A DNA stretch of 64,000 nt from Verrucomicrobiota bacterium (lineage in GTDB: Bacteria > Verrucomicrobiota > Verrucomicrobiia > Opitutales > Opitutaceae): NCBI GenBank assembly GCA_016235555.1, contig JACRKC010000020.1, positions 1 through 64,000 of the forward strand, written 5' to 3'. Of the stretch, positions 1 to 8,838 are shown piece after piece. Positions within the stretch are counted from its first letter, which is position 1. Every line of letters starts with the position of its first letter. The notes under the pieces were generated by a model. It saw nothing but the letters and a program-made list of their open reading frames with translations. It did no database searches and was not told where the DNA came from. The translations under genes were made by a program, and so were the position numbers.

Positions 1-207
1 AACCGTGCCTGCCGTCACCGACACCTGTCCGCGGCACCCCGCGCACAACCATCGGCCGCCTGTCATCGGCCAAGCGTTTTGCGCCTGACATTGCGGGCAA
101 ACGAATCCCTGCGGCCAGCGCAGGCCGAACAGATACGCCCGGCACGCCGCTTCGTCGCTGAAGCGCTGCTCCAACTCCAGCAGCGCCTTGGGATAATCCT
201 CGACCAT
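1..207 (-). CDS. IS1595-family transposase, N-terminal part (cut by window edge)
   Basis: The minus strand reads from an ATG at 207 for 69 codons without a stop to the window edge. The product has the IS1595 N-terminal layout: a short helical segment with AYLFGLRWPQGFVCPQC, then a second pair CAGC, forming a CxxC...CxxC zinc ribbon, then QVSVTAGT. This zinc ribbon precedes the catalytic DDE/N domain in the family, which would lie outside the window. The gene faces away from the esterase at 258. Assignment rests on the motif pattern only; whether the element is intact cannot be judged. Confidence 0.8.
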   Translation of the reverse strand, partial: MVEDYPKALLELEQRFSDEAACRAYLFGLRWPQGFVCPQCQAQNAWPMTGGRWLCAGCRGQVSVTAGTV

Positions 208-255
208 GCCTCGAAACACTACAGGTTGTGGTAGGTTGAGTCACGTAAATACCCC
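208..255. mobile_element. Probable terminal end of the IS1595-type element
   Basis: The 48 bases between the transposase start and the stop codon of the neighbouring esterase include, read on the minus strand, GTGACTCAACCTACCACAAC, which has the look of an IS terminal repeat. Its outer end would be near the GGGG at 252-255, directly against the TGA of the esterase. The matching right end and any target duplication lie outside the window, so the boundary is an estimate. Confidence 0.5.
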
Positions 256-257
256 TA

Positions 258-1691
258 TCACGGTTTCACTTCGTCGGTCGCGGGAAAGAGGTCGAAGGCG
301 CGCGAGACGCGTTTGCCGAGGAGGTGTTTGTCGGCGAAGGCCAGGAGGCCGTCCCAATCCGTGTCGCCGAAGCCGTGCGGTCGGTCGGCCCAGTAGACAC
401 CGAGCTTGTCGGTCGCGCCGAGGAACGCGTAGACAGGGCGCGCGGCGAGCCAGGTTTGCTTCACTCCGTGGTGCACGACGTTTTGATCGTGCGTGCCTTC
501 GAGGGCGATCCACGGGCGCGGGGCGGTGAGGGCGGGGAACCAGTGCGCGTCGTAGGGGAGTTTGTCCTCCTGGCCCCAGAATTGATGGAGGTGCGGCGAG
601 AATTGGTTGCCGTATTTGCGCACCATCAGCGTGAGCCCCTCGCGTCCGCCGCGGCCCTCGCCGCTGAAGCGATACGCCGGCGTGCCGAGGCCGGAGCTGG
701 CGCCGGGGGCGACGAGCGCGATGCGATCGTCGAAGGCGCCGGAGATCATCGCGGCTTTGCCGATGCGCGAGGTGCCGGTGATGATGAGCTTGGTTTTGTC
801 GACGGCCGGATCGTGCTGGAGGTAATCGACGACGCGCATGGTGCCCCAGACCCAGCCGCCAATAATGCCCCAATCGTAGCCGGGGTAGGCGGGGAAGAAG
901 CGCGTGGTGCGAAACGCGAAGCTCCCATCGGCGAGGCGCAGCGTCGTGTCCTCGGCGCAGTCGTTGGTGTTGAACGTGACGTAGGCGAACCCGTGCTGGA
1001 GCGCGGCGTTGGTCGCGGCGATGCGCTCGGGATCGGGTGGCCCGAAGCCGAAACCGCCCGCGCCTCCGCCGCCCTTCGGTGCCGAGCCACCGCCTTTCGC
1101 GGCGTCGAGGGCGGCGACCTGCGCCTGGAGAATTTCCTGGGGCAACAGGATGTCGAGGCCGCGGCCCTGACCGACGCCCTGCGGGAGACGGGGGAGCTGG
1201 GGCGCGCCGGGCGGCGAGCCACCGGGCTGGATCACGGCGGGCACGGGCGTGCCCGCGGCGGGGGCGTAAATACCTACGTGCAGGCTGAGTTTGTTCTCGG
1301 GGCCGAAGGTGAGCTTGATGAGGCGGTATTTGATTTTGCCGCCGAGCAGGAGCTGCGACGACACTTCGGTGTCCTGCACGTTGCCGGGTGCGGGCGGCAG
1401 GCGGCCGACGTGGTAGAACTCGAGCACCTCGCGGATTTCGGCGCGGCGCTTCCGCCACTGTTCAGGCGTGGTCACGCGGGTGCCGTCGTTCATGATCATC
1501 GGGTCGGGCATCTCCTTGCGCTCGGGCAGCGCGTCGGGTCCCGGCAGATCGCGCGCCGCGACTTTGATTTTCGGCACGGGCGTTTCGCGCGGATCGGGAC
1601 GCGGCGGGATGGGCTCGGCCGCGCGGCTGGTGGTGACGGCGCCGATGAACCAACAAAACGCAATGAGAGCAGGCCGGCGGAGGATGATCAT
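258..1691 (-). CDS. CE15-like glucuronoyl esterase, secreted
   Basis: A 477-residue alpha/beta-hydrolase starting at ATG 1691; this start gives a signal peptide with a hydrophobic stretch and a TSRAAEP cleavage region. The nucleophile elbow GTSRIGK matches the G-C/T-S-R-x-G-K signature of carbohydrate esterase family 15, and a late RPHGF supplies a likely catalytic His. CE15 enzymes cut the ester between glucuronic acid on xylan and lignin alcohols. A Gly-rich stretch (GGGSAPKGGGGAGGFGFG) sits in a mid-protein loop. It is divergent from an SGNH esterase 110 bp away, so a shared promoter region is likely. A related acetyl-xylan-esterase-like role is possible. Confidence 0.8.
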   Translation of the reverse strand: MIILRRPALIAFCWFIGAVTTSRAAEPIPPRPDPRETPVPKIKVAARDLPGPDALPERKEMPDPMIMNDGTRVTTPEQWRKRRAEIREVLEFYHVGRLPPAPGNVQDTEVSSQLLLGGKIKYRLIKLTFGPENKLSLHVGIYAPAAGTPVPAVIQPGGSPPGAPQLPRLPQGVGQGRGLDILLPQEILQAQVAALDAAKGGGSAPKGGGGAGGFGFGPPDPERIAATNAALQHGFAYVTFNTNDCAEDTTLRLADGSFAFRTTRFFPAYPGYDWGIIGGWVWGTMRVVDYLQHDPAVDKTKLIITGTSRIGKAAMISGAFDDRIALVAPGASSGLGTPAYRFSGEGRGGREGLTLMVRKYGNQFSPHLHQFWGQEDKLPYDAHWFPALTAPRPWIALEGTHDQNVVHHGVKQTWLAARPVYAFLGATDKLGVYWADRPHGFGDTDWDGLLAFADKHLLGKRVSRAFDLFPATDEVKP

Positions 1692-1801
1692 GGGGCGACG
1701 GGGTGCGGTCGATAGACGGCGTGGCGGGCCAAAGGATTTGCGGAAAAGGACACGTGTCACCGCTTGCCGCGAGGGTGATTTTCGGCCTTGGTTCGCGGGC
1801 G

Positions 1802-2593
1802 ATGCGCTTTCTCGCCTGCCTTGCCCTCCTCGTGCTGTCGGTGCGCGCCGCTGACGCTCCCGCCACCGCGCCGGCCGAACCGATCAAGCACCCCGCGCTG
1901 TTCCTCGTCGGCGATTCGATCATGAAGACGGGCACCGGCACCGGCGAGCGCGGGCCCTGGGGCTGGGGTTCGGAGCTCGGCGCATTTTTCGACCCGGCGA
2001 AGCTTCACGTCTACAACGAAGGCCGCGGCGGTCGCAGCAGTCGCGGCTACATCGAGGAGGGCGCGTGGGCCAAGATCCTCGAGCAGCTCCAGCCCGGGGA
2101 CTTTGTGATCGTGCAGTTCGCGCACAACGACACCGCCAACTCCGCGAATTATCCCGACCGCGCCACGATCAACTCGGGCGGCGAGGAGACCGTGCAGACC
2201 GGCGTCGGCGAGGCGCGCAAAATCATCCACACCTACGGCTGGTATCTGCGCAAATACGTGACCGACGCGCGCGCCAGGGGCGCCACGCTGCTGCTCTGCT
2301 CGCCCGTCCCGCGCAACCAGTGGGCCGACGGCAAAATCAAGCGTGGCTTCGACGGCTACGCCCAGTGGGCCGCCGAGGCGGCGAAGCAGACCGCCGCGCC
2401 GTTCCTCGATCTCAACGCCATCGCGTGCGACCGCTACGAGGCGCTCGGACAGGAGAAGACCCGCGCGTATTTCAATGACCCGCAGCACACGACCAAGCTC
2501 GGCGCGCGCGTGAACGCCGAGTGCGTGTTGGCCGCGTTGCGCCGGCTCACGTCCAATCCGCTTGCCGGGTTTCTGGTGCCCGCCGCGCCGTGA
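1802..2593 (+). CDS. SGNH/GDSL rhamnogalacturonan acetylesterase-like protein, secreted
   Basis: A 263-residue protein. ATG 1802 is preferred because it begins a signal peptide (MRFLACLALLVLSVRAA). SGNH blocks are visible in order: VGDSIM with the nucleophile Ser, a Gly in GRGGRSS, the Asn in QFAHND, and the Asp/His pair in DPQHTT. This is the block pattern of CE12 rhamnogalacturonan/pectin acetylesterases, which remove acetyl groups from pectin or other glycans. Divergent placement next to the CE15-like gene suggests both act on plant cell-wall material. Substrate is inferred from family only. Confidence 0.82.
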   Translation: MRFLACLALLVLSVRAADAPATAPAEPIKHPALFLVGDSIMKTGTGTGERGPWGWGSELGAFFDPAKLHVYNEGRGGRSSRGYIEEGAWAKILEQLQPGDFVIVQFAHNDTANSANYPDRATINSGGEETVQTGVGEARKIIHTYGWYLRKYVTDARARGATLLLCSPVPRNQWADGKIKRGFDGYAQWAAEAAKQTAAPFLDLNAIACDRYEALGQEKTRAYFNDPQHTTKLGARVNAECVLAALRRLTSNPLAGFLVPAAP

Positions 2594-2679
2594 ATCGCCG
2601 CGGCGTTGGCGGCAAAAAACGACGAGAGTTGTAAATTTTTTCCGGCTCGCGCTGACGCAACGCGAGTTAGGCGGAACCG

Positions 2680-2704
2680 CCCGCGAACGTTACGTTCGGG
2701 CTAC
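2680..2704. repeat. Single half of a GTAGC palindromic repeat
   Basis: Read on the minus strand it begins GTAGCCCGAACGTAACGTTC, with CGAACG and CGTTCG pairing around TAA. It has the same GTAGC end as the two-half elements elsewhere in the window but no clear partner half. The surrounding 2594-2761 gap holds nothing else convincing. Confidence 0.45.
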
Positions 2705-2761
2705 GTTTTGATTGCACGGCGACGAAATACCGTGTGTGTTTCGCGCTTCGTTTCGCCTGTC

Positions 2762-2965
2762 ATGCAACCGCACGACCCAGTCGTTCGCCGCCAGCTCCCG
2801 ATGATCCAGAAGATCATCCACGATGAAACTTGGCTTGAGGGTGAGCGCCGCGGATGTGCAGTCGAGGCCACCGACCCGGTGGTGCGCGAGAATGTTTGTG
2901 CGGTGGTGCTCCGCGTGGGCGCCCAGATGCGCGCCGCGTGCTCGGGGGCGGACCGAAACTACTGA
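2762..2965 (+). CDS. Small conserved-looking hypothetical protein (67 aa)
   Basis: From ATG 2762 the frame encodes 67 residues, acidic and mostly helical, with the segments IIHDETWLEGERRG, DPVVRENVC and LRVGAQMRAAC. No signal peptide or membrane segment is seen. The pattern of WLEGERRG followed by DPVVRE resembles small uncharacterised proteins of Verrucomicrobiota as I recall them, which cannot be checked here. The frame stays open upstream to 2606, but that part is Arg-rich and looks non-coding. No function is proposed. The 2966-3077 gap holds nothing recognisable. Confidence 0.5.
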   Translation: MQPHDPVVRRQLPMIQKIIHDETWLEGERRGCAVEATDPVVRENVCAVVLRVGAQMRAACSGADRNY

Positions 2966-3077
2966 GGGCCGGCGCGGGTGGGGGAAGGGGGCGGGTCGCG
3001 TTTGAGTTGCACCCTCGTGTTTGGGCGGCTCCGGGTTTGACTCGCTGGCGGTCGGTGCGTGCAGTCGTCGCCGCTCC

Positions 3078-5660
3078 ATGCGTTTTCCCCGGACCCTTGC
3101 GCGCATCGTCGTCGCCGTGCTGCCGTGCCTTGCCCACGGGGCGGAGGCGTTCGACTTCAACCGCCAGATTCTCCCGATTCTCTCGGACGCCTGCTTTCAT
3201 TGCCACGGCCCCGATGAGGGCTCCCGCAAAGCCAAGCTCCGGCTCGATCAGCGCGAGGGGCTGTTTCGCACGCGCGACGACGTGACGGTGATCGCGCCGG
3301 GCAAACCCGAGGCCAGCGAACTCGTCCTCCGCATCACGAGCAAGGACGAGGATGAAGTCATGCCGCCGCCCGACGCCGTGCGCAAACTCACGACGGCGGA
3401 GATCGACCTGCTGCGACGCTGGGTCGCGGCGGGGGCGGCGTGGAACCAACACTGGGCCTACATGCCGCCGACCCGGCCGGAAGTGCCGCGGGTGACGGAC
3501 CGGCGGGCCAAGAGCGCGAATCCGATCGACGCCTTCGTCCTCGCGCGACTCGCCAGGGAAAAGCTCGCGCCGTCACCGGAGGCCGGGCCGGCGGCGTTGC
3601 TCCGCCGCGTGTCGCTCGACCTCACGGGCCTGCCGCCCTCGCCGGCGGAGCTCGAGGCGTATCTCGCCGACCGTGCGCCGGACCGCTACGAGCGCGCGGT
3701 GGAGCGGCTGCTGGCGTCGCCACGCTACGGCGAGCGCTGGGCGTGGGACTGGCTCGACCTCGCGCGCTACGCCGACACCAACGGCTATCAGGGCGATCCC
3801 GAGCGCACGATGTGGCCGTGGCGCGACTGGGTGGTGAACGCGCTCAACGCCAATCTGCCCTACGACCAGTTCACGATCGAACAGCTCGCGGGCGATCTGC
3901 TGCCCGAGGCGACGCGCGACCAGAAGATCGCGAGCGGGTTTCACCGGAACAACATGTTCAACGGTGAGGGCGGCCGCATCGCCGAGGAGACGCGCGTCGA
4001 AAACGTCTTCGATCGCGTCGAGACCACGGCGACAGTCTGGATGGGCATCACCTTCACGTGCGCGCGCTGCCACGACCATAAATTCGATCCGATCAAGCAA
4101 ACCGACTACTTCGCGCTCTACGACGTGTTCAACCAGATGTCCGAGACCGGCAGTGCGAGCGGCGGCGGCGGGCGCGGCGGCCAGATGGCACCATTCCTAG
4201 ACCTCTCGACCGACAGCGAGCGCGACGCGGTGAAGCGCGCGCAGGTCCGGCTGGATGCCGTGGTGAAGGAGGTCGAGGCGTTCGAGGTGACCAAATTCCC
4301 GCGTCCCGAGGGCCGGCCCGTGATCGATTCGCCGGCCGCGCAAAAGCTGCCCGGCAACCTGCCGGTCACGCATGCGAAGACGGCGGTCGGCCGCCGCGGC
4401 ATCGACGGGCTGCTCGAAGCGCTCCCGCACTTCCGCGACACCGATCCCGATCCGGCCTACGCCGCGCTGCTCGAAAAGCACATCGCCGCGATCCGGGCGC
4501 GCGATGAGGCGACGAGCAACATCACCAAGGTCATGATCATGGACGAACTCCCCAAGAAGCGGGACACGTTTGTGCTCACCAAGGGCAACTACGAGAGCAA
4601 GACCGCCGTGAAGGTGTTCGGCGCGGTGCCGGCGATTTTTCGTGGTCCGAAGTGGGAGGGGCTTCACGCCCCGACTGGTCAAGCCGAGTCGGGGCATAAA
4701 GCCCCTCCCACAGATGCACCGCGCCTCAACCGTCTCGATCTCGCGCGCTGGCTCGTCTCGCCCGGAAATCCGCTCGCGGCGCGCACCGCGGTGAACCGGG
4801 CGTGGCAGGCGTTCTTCGGCGTGGGGCTCGTGAAGACCGCGGAGGATTTTGGCGTGCAGGGCGAGCGTCCGGTCCACGCCGAGTTGCTCGACTGGCTGGC
4901 GACGGAGTTCGTGGGGCGCGGCTGGGACGTGAAGGCGCTGCATCGCCTCGTCGTGACGAGCGCGACCTACCGGCAATCCTCGCGCGTCCCGCCCGCGCTC
5001 GCGGAGCGCGATCCGGACAACCGCCTGCTGGCGCGCGGGCCGCGGCATCGGTTGCCGTCGTGGATGCTCCGCGATCAGGCGCTGGCGGTGAGCGGGCTGC
5101 TCGTGGAAAAACCCGGCGGGCTCTCCGTGAAACCCTACCAGCCGCCCGGCATCTGGGAGGAAGCGACGTTCGGCAAGAAGGCCTACGTGCAGGATCACGG
5201 CGACGCACTCTACCGGCGGAGTCTCTACGTTTTCTGGCGGCGGATCGTGGGGCCGACGTCGTTCTTTGACGCCGGCGCGCGGCAAGTCTGCACGGTGAAG
5301 GTCGCGCGCACCAACACGCCGCTGCACGCCCTCGTGACGCTCAACGATCCGGCGTTCGTCGAGGCGGCGCGAGTGATGGCGCAGCGTGTGATCGCCGGGG
5401 CGCCGGGCGACGCGGCGCGGATCGAGCGGGCTTTCCGCCTGGCGACAGCGCGGGTGCCGACGCGGGCTGAGGGCCAGGTGCTGGCCGAGCGGCTCAAGAA
5501 ACTGCGCGCGCAATTCGCCGCCGCGCCCGACGAGGCCCGGCGTTACGCCGCCAGCGGCGAAGCCCCGCGCCCCGAAAACCTCGACCCGGTGGAGCACGCG
5601 GCGTGGACCGGCCTGTGTTCGCTGATCCTCAATCTCGATGAAACGCTTTCGAAAGAGTAG
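3078..5660 (+). CDS. PSD1 and planctomycete cytochrome c domain protein (DUF1549/DUF1553)
   Basis: An 860-residue protein starting at ATG 3078, which gives a signal peptide (MRFPRTLARIVVAVLPCLAH). Domains in order: a planctomycete-type cytochrome c domain with one heme site CFHCH near residue 35; the DUF1549 (PSCyt2) region with ARYADTNGYQ and a second CARCH motif; and C-terminal DUF1553 (PSD1) starting at RLDLARWLVSP. Such proteins are exported and usually paired with a DUF1501 protein, as here (123 bp downstream). Their exact role is unknown; links to polysaccharide degradation are suggested for the family. Oddity: a complete palindromic repeat is inserted in frame at 4652-4711. Confidence 0.9.
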   Translation: MRFPRTLARIVVAVLPCLAHGAEAFDFNRQILPILSDACFHCHGPDEGSRKAKLRLDQREGLFRTRDDVTVIAPGKPEASELVLRITSKDEDEVMPPPDAVRKLTTAEIDLLRRWVAAGAAWNQHWAYMPPTRPEVPRVTDRRAKSANPIDAFVLARLAREKLAPSPEAGPAALLRRVSLDLTGLPPSPAELEAYLADRAPDRYERAVERLLASPRYGERWAWDWLDLARYADTNGYQGDPERTMWPWRDWVVNALNANLPYDQFTIEQLAGDLLPEATRDQKIASGFHRNNMFNGEGGRIAEETRVENVFDRVETTATVWMGITFTCARCHDHKFDPIKQTDYFALYDVFNQMSETGSASGGGGRGGQMAPFLDLSTDSERDAVKRAQVRLDAVVKEVEAFEVTKFPRPEGRPVIDSPAAQKLPGNLPVTHAKTAVGRRGIDGLLEALPHFRDTDPDPAYAALLEKHIAAIRARDEATSNITKVMIMDELPKKRDTFVLTKGNYESKTAVKVFGAVPAIFRGPKWEGLHAPTGQAESGHKAPPTDAPRLNRLDLARWLVSPGNPLAARTAVNRAWQAFFGVGLVKTAEDFGVQGERPVHAELLDWLATEFVGRGWDVKALHRLVVTSATYRQSSRVPPALAERDPDNRLLARGPRHRLPSWMLRDQALAVSGLLVEKPGGLSVKPYQPPGIWEEATFGKKAYVQDHGDALYRRSLYVFWRRIVGPTSFFDAGARQVCTVKVARTNTPLHALVTLNDPAFVEAARVMAQRVIAGAPGDAARIERAFRLATARVPTRAEGQVLAERLKKLRAQFAAAPDEARRYAASGEAPRPENLDPVEHAAWTGLCSLILNLDETLSKE
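4652..4711. repeat. Palindromic repeat inside the PSD1 coding sequence, in frame
   Basis: Outer arms 4652-4676 and 4687-4711 are inverted copies (GTGGGAGGGGC... / ...GCCCCTCCCAC) around a 10-base spacer. Each arm also folds on itself (GGGGC-TTCAC-GCCCC and GGGGC-ATAAA-GCCCC). This is the two-hairpin layout of the intergenic elements elsewhere in the window. It is read through as about 20 residues (KWEGLHAPTGQAESGHKAPP) just before the PSD1 domain, where a flexible linker is expected. Confidence 0.85.
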
Positions 5661-5682
5661 CGCGCGCCATTTGCCGGTAGGT

Positions 5683-5758
5683 GTAGCCCTGCTCGTGAGA
5701 GCAGGGATTTTTCCTTCCTTCGGGCACGGTTTTTCCCGCCTCTCACGAGGCGGGCTAC
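5683..5758. repeat. Two-half palindromic repeat with compensating stem changes
   Basis: Lies between the PSD1 and DUF1501 genes. Left half: GTAGCCC, then CTGCTC-GTGA-GAGCAG. Right half, read inverted: GTAGCCC, then GCCTC-GTGA-GAGGC. Ends and loop agree, but the stem pairs differ and each half still pairs with itself. Could act as an mRNA hairpin between the two genes. Confidence 0.8.
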
Positions 5759-5783
5759 GATGTGATCATCCGCTCGAATCGTC

Positions 5784-7250
5784 ATGACTCCCCATCAAGA
5801 AACCAGCGCCCTCTTCACCCGCCGGCAATTCTTCGGACGATCGGCGCTCGGGCTGGGCACCGCGGCGCTCGCTTCGCTGCTGGGGCGTGATGCGCTGGCT
5901 GCATCTGGTCCCGCCGCGCGGCGCTTCGGCGGGCTGCCCGCGTTGCCCCATTTCGCGCCGAAGGCGAAGCGCGTGATCTACCTCTACCAGAACGGCGCGC
6001 CGTCGCACGTGGACCTCTTCGACTACAAGCCGAAGCTGCGCGAACTGCACGGTGTCCAGATCCCCGACTCGGTCGTCGGCGGGAAACGGTTCTCGACGAT
6101 GACCGGCAACCAGACGGCGCGCCCGGTGCTCGCCGAGATCACGAAGTTCGCCCGCCACGGAAAATCGGGGGCGTGGGTGTCGGATTTCCTGCCGCGCATC
6201 GCGGCGGTGGCCGACGACCTGTGTTTCGTGAAGTCGATGCACACCGAGGCGGTGAACCACGCGCCGGCGATCACGTTTTTTCTCACCGGTTCCGAAATGG
6301 CGGGACGTCCGTCGATGGGTGCGTGGCTCAGTTACGGGCTCGGCAGCGAGACGGAGGATTTGCCCGCGTTCGTGGTGATGACCTCGCGCGACAAGGAGGA
6401 GAGTTGTGGGCAGATTTTCTACGATTTCTACTGGGGCAGCGGTTTTCTCCCGACGAAATACCAAGGTGTGGCGTTCCGCGGCAAAGGCGATCCCGTGCTC
6501 TACCTTTCCAACCCCGACGGGCTCAGTCGCAGTGTGCGCCGTGGACTGCTCGACGATCTCGCGCAGCTGAACGAGATGAAGCGCCAGGATTTTGGCGATC
6601 CGGAGATCGCGACGCGTGTCGCGCAATACGAGATGGCGTATCGCATGCAGACGAGTGTGCCGGAGCTGACGGATTTTTCCAAGGAGTCGGCGGCCACGCT
6701 GGCGATGTATGGCTCCGACGTGCGCCGGCAGGGAACCTACGCCTACAACTGCCTCATGGCGCGGCGGCTCGCGGAGCGCGGCGTGCGTTTCATCCAGGTG
6801 ATGCACGCCGGTTGGGACCAGCACCGGAATCTAAACTCGCAGCTCAAGATCCAGTGTCAGGACACCGATGCACCGAGCGCGGCGCTCGTGAAGGATCTCA
6901 AGCAGCGCGGCCTGCTCGACGACACGCTCGTGATCTGGGGTGGCGAGTTTGGACGCACGCCGTTCCTCCAGGGCAAGATCGAGGATACGAAGCAGTGGGG
7001 CCGCGACCACCACCCGTATGCGTTCACGCTGTGGATGGCGGGCGCGGGCGTGAAGCCGGGTTTCAGCTACGGCGCGTCGGACGAGTTTGGGTTCAACGCC
7101 GTGGAGGACAAAGTGCATGTGCATGATTTTCAGGCGACCGTGCTGCACCTGCTCGGGATCGACCACGAACGGCTCACTTACAAATTCCAGGGCCGCAATT
7201 ACCGGCTGACCGATGTGCATGGGCAGGTGGTGCGGGGGATTCTGGCGTAG
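5784..7250 (+). CDS. DUF1501 (sulfatase/phosphatase-fold) protein with Tat-like signal
   Basis: 488 residues. The N-terminus TRRQFFGRSALGLGTAALAS is a Tat-type leader with the twin-Arg motif (RRQFFG), so export in folded form is expected. The body matches DUF1501, related to the alkaline phosphatase/sulfatase fold: YLYQNGAPSHVDLFD early, VMHAGWDQH in the middle, and VIWGGEFGRTPF with DHHPYAFTLWMAG late, holding metal-ligand-like Asp/His residues. It follows the PSD1 gene in the same direction, the standard partner arrangement, which suggests one secreted complex. Substrate unknown. Confidence 0.9.
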   Translation: MTPHQETSALFTRRQFFGRSALGLGTAALASLLGRDALAASGPAARRFGGLPALPHFAPKAKRVIYLYQNGAPSHVDLFDYKPKLRELHGVQIPDSVVGGKRFSTMTGNQTARPVLAEITKFARHGKSGAWVSDFLPRIAAVADDLCFVKSMHTEAVNHAPAITFFLTGSEMAGRPSMGAWLSYGLGSETEDLPAFVVMTSRDKEESCGQIFYDFYWGSGFLPTKYQGVAFRGKGDPVLYLSNPDGLSRSVRRGLLDDLAQLNEMKRQDFGDPEIATRVAQYEMAYRMQTSVPELTDFSKESAATLAMYGSDVRRQGTYAYNCLMARRLAERGVRFIQVMHAGWDQHRNLNSQLKIQCQDTDAPSAALVKDLKQRGLLDDTLVIWGGEFGRTPFLQGKIEDTKQWGRDHHPYAFTLWMAGAGVKPGFSYGASDEFGFNAVEDKVHVHDFQATVLHLLGIDHERLTYKFQGRNYRLTDVHGQVVRGILA

Positions 7251-7271
7251 GCAATCGCCGGGCGGTTGAGG

Positions 7272-7341
7272 GTAGCGGCGGGCGTGAGGAGGCCGGCGCG
7301 AGGGGTGTCGCGAACTCCAGCCTCGTTACCTCGGCTGCTAC
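7272..7341. repeat. Palindromic repeat, family B copy 1
   Basis: Starts GTAGCGGCGGGCGTGAGGAG and ends CTCGTTACCTCGGCTGCTAC. Same family as 19961-20029 and 27365-27434 (halves of the type GTAGCGGCCGACGTGAGGAG and GTAGCAGCCGAGGTGACGAG). It sits between the convergent DUF1501 and carboxyltransferase genes and could end transcription from either side. Confidence 0.75.
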
Positions 7342-7368
7342 GGCGTGCGCCAACTCGTGCGGGAGTGA

Positions 7369-8817
7369 TTAGTTCAGCTCGTCGACCAGCACCTCCGTGC
7401 GGCGGCCGTCGACGGTGAGGGCGTAACGAGTAACCGAGTTGGCGGGGACCACGCCGGGCGAGGCGGGTTTTGCGACGGCGACGGGTGGCTTGTGCAGGGC
7501 GGCAAACTCCTGCGGAAACATCGCGTGCAGCACGCACGCCTCGTCGTCGGTGGGCAGGCCGGCGGCGGCGAGTTCTTCGCGCAGCTTGGGCATCCGGGGC
7601 GCGAGCGCGTCGGCCGGGCGGTGGTCGATGAGTTTGGCGCCGGGCTTTTTCAGCGCGAGGTCGAGGACGGCGGGATCGATGGGGCCGGGTGTCTGGCCGT
7701 ATTTGCCGAGGGCGATGTCGATGGCGGGCTGCGAGAAATTTTTCCACCGACCGAACTTCACGTTGAGCATCGCCTGGGTGCCGACGATTTGGGAGGTAGG
7801 CGTCACGAGCGGAATCCAGCCGAGGCAGGCGCGCACGTAGGGAATCTCGGCGAGCACCTGGGCGAACTTGTCGGTCATGCCCTGCTCCTTCATCTGCGTG
7901 CGGAAATTCGAGAGCATGCCGCCGGGCACCTGGTAGCAGAGGGTGTCGGAGTCGACGCGCTCGTTGGCGGGGGAGGTGAACTTCTCGAGTTCCTTGTAGA
8001 CGTTGGTGAAATACTCGCGCAGCTGGAGCAGCTTGGTGGCGTCGAACTTGGGGCAGCGCGGATGATTCTCGAGCATGGCGAGCATGCGCACGGTGTCGGG
8101 TTGCGCGGTGCCGTTCGCGAAAGGCGTGATCGAGACCTCGACGGCGTCCACGCCGGCGTCGATCGCGGCGTAGTAGGCGGTGGCGCCGAGGCCGGCGGTG
8201 TCGTGCGTGTGGAGCGTGACCGGCAGGCCGACGCGGCGTTTCAGTTCCTTGACGAGATCGTAGGCGATGCGCGGAGCGATGACACCGGACATGTCTTTGA
8301 TGCCGATCGAGTGGCAGCCCATTTTTTCGAGCTCGATCGCCATCTGCACGAAGGCGGGGATCGTGTGGACGGGGCTCGTGGTGTAGCAGACCTCGCCCCG
8401 GGCGTGGCGACCGGCGGCGCGCACGGCCTTGATGGCGGTGGCGAGGTTGCGCGTGTCGTTCAGCGCGTCGAAAATGCGGAAGATGTCCTGGCCGGCGGCG
8501 GCGTTGGCTTTGACGAACGTCTCGACGACGTCGTCCGGGAAGGACGTGTATTGGACGATGTTCTGGCCGCGCAGGAGCATGATCTGCGGGGTCCTGGGCG
8601 CGGCTTTCTTGAGCGCGCGGAGGCGGTCGAACGGATTTTCGCGCAGGAAGCGAAGGCAGGAGTCGATCGTGGCACCACCCCACGTTTCGAGGCCGGCGAA
8701 GCCCATGCTGTCTAAGATTGGCGCGGCGGGCAGCATCTGGGCCGTGGTCATCCGCGTGGCGGCGAGCGATTGGTGACCGTCACGCAGGACGGTGTTGTTA
8801 AAGGCGACGATGGACAT
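7369..8817 (-). CDS. 5S/OadA-type carboxyltransferase subunit without biotin domain
   Basis: 482 residues of the HMGL-like TIM-barrel carboxyltransferase family. The N-terminus holds LRDGHQSLAATRM; later come IGIKDMSG, with the Lys that is carboxylated in the family, and the metal-binding HTHDTAGLG. OadA and pyruvate carboxylase B proteins usually carry a C-terminal biotin domain; here the chain ends soon after the carboxylase-conserved region, as in the 5S subunit of Propionibacterium transcarboxylase. A free biotin carrier lies at 11574. It likely moves a carboxyl group between that carrier and pyruvate/oxaloacetate. Last gene of the cluster, 21 bp after birA. Confidence 0.85.
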   Translation of the reverse strand: MSIVAFNNTVLRDGHQSLAATRMTTAQMLPAAPILDSMGFAGLETWGGATIDSCLRFLRENPFDRLRALKKAAPRTPQIMLLRGQNIVQYTSFPDDVVETFVKANAAAGQDIFRIFDALNDTRNLATAIKAVRAAGRHARGEVCYTTSPVHTIPAFVQMAIELEKMGCHSIGIKDMSGVIAPRIAYDLVKELKRRVGLPVTLHTHDTAGLGATAYYAAIDAGVDAVEVSITPFANGTAQPDTVRMLAMLENHPRCPKFDATKLLQLREYFTNVYKELEKFTSPANERVDSDTLCYQVPGGMLSNFRTQMKEQGMTDKFAQVLAEIPYVRACLGWIPLVTPTSQIVGTQAMLNVKFGRWKNFSQPAIDIALGKYGQTPGPIDPAVLDLALKKPGAKLIDHRPADALAPRMPKLREELAAAGLPTDDEACVLHAMFPQEFAALHKPPVAVAKPASPGVVPANSVTRYALTVDGRRTEVLVDELN

Positions 8818-8838
8818 GGTGAGAGCGGTGAAAAATTG

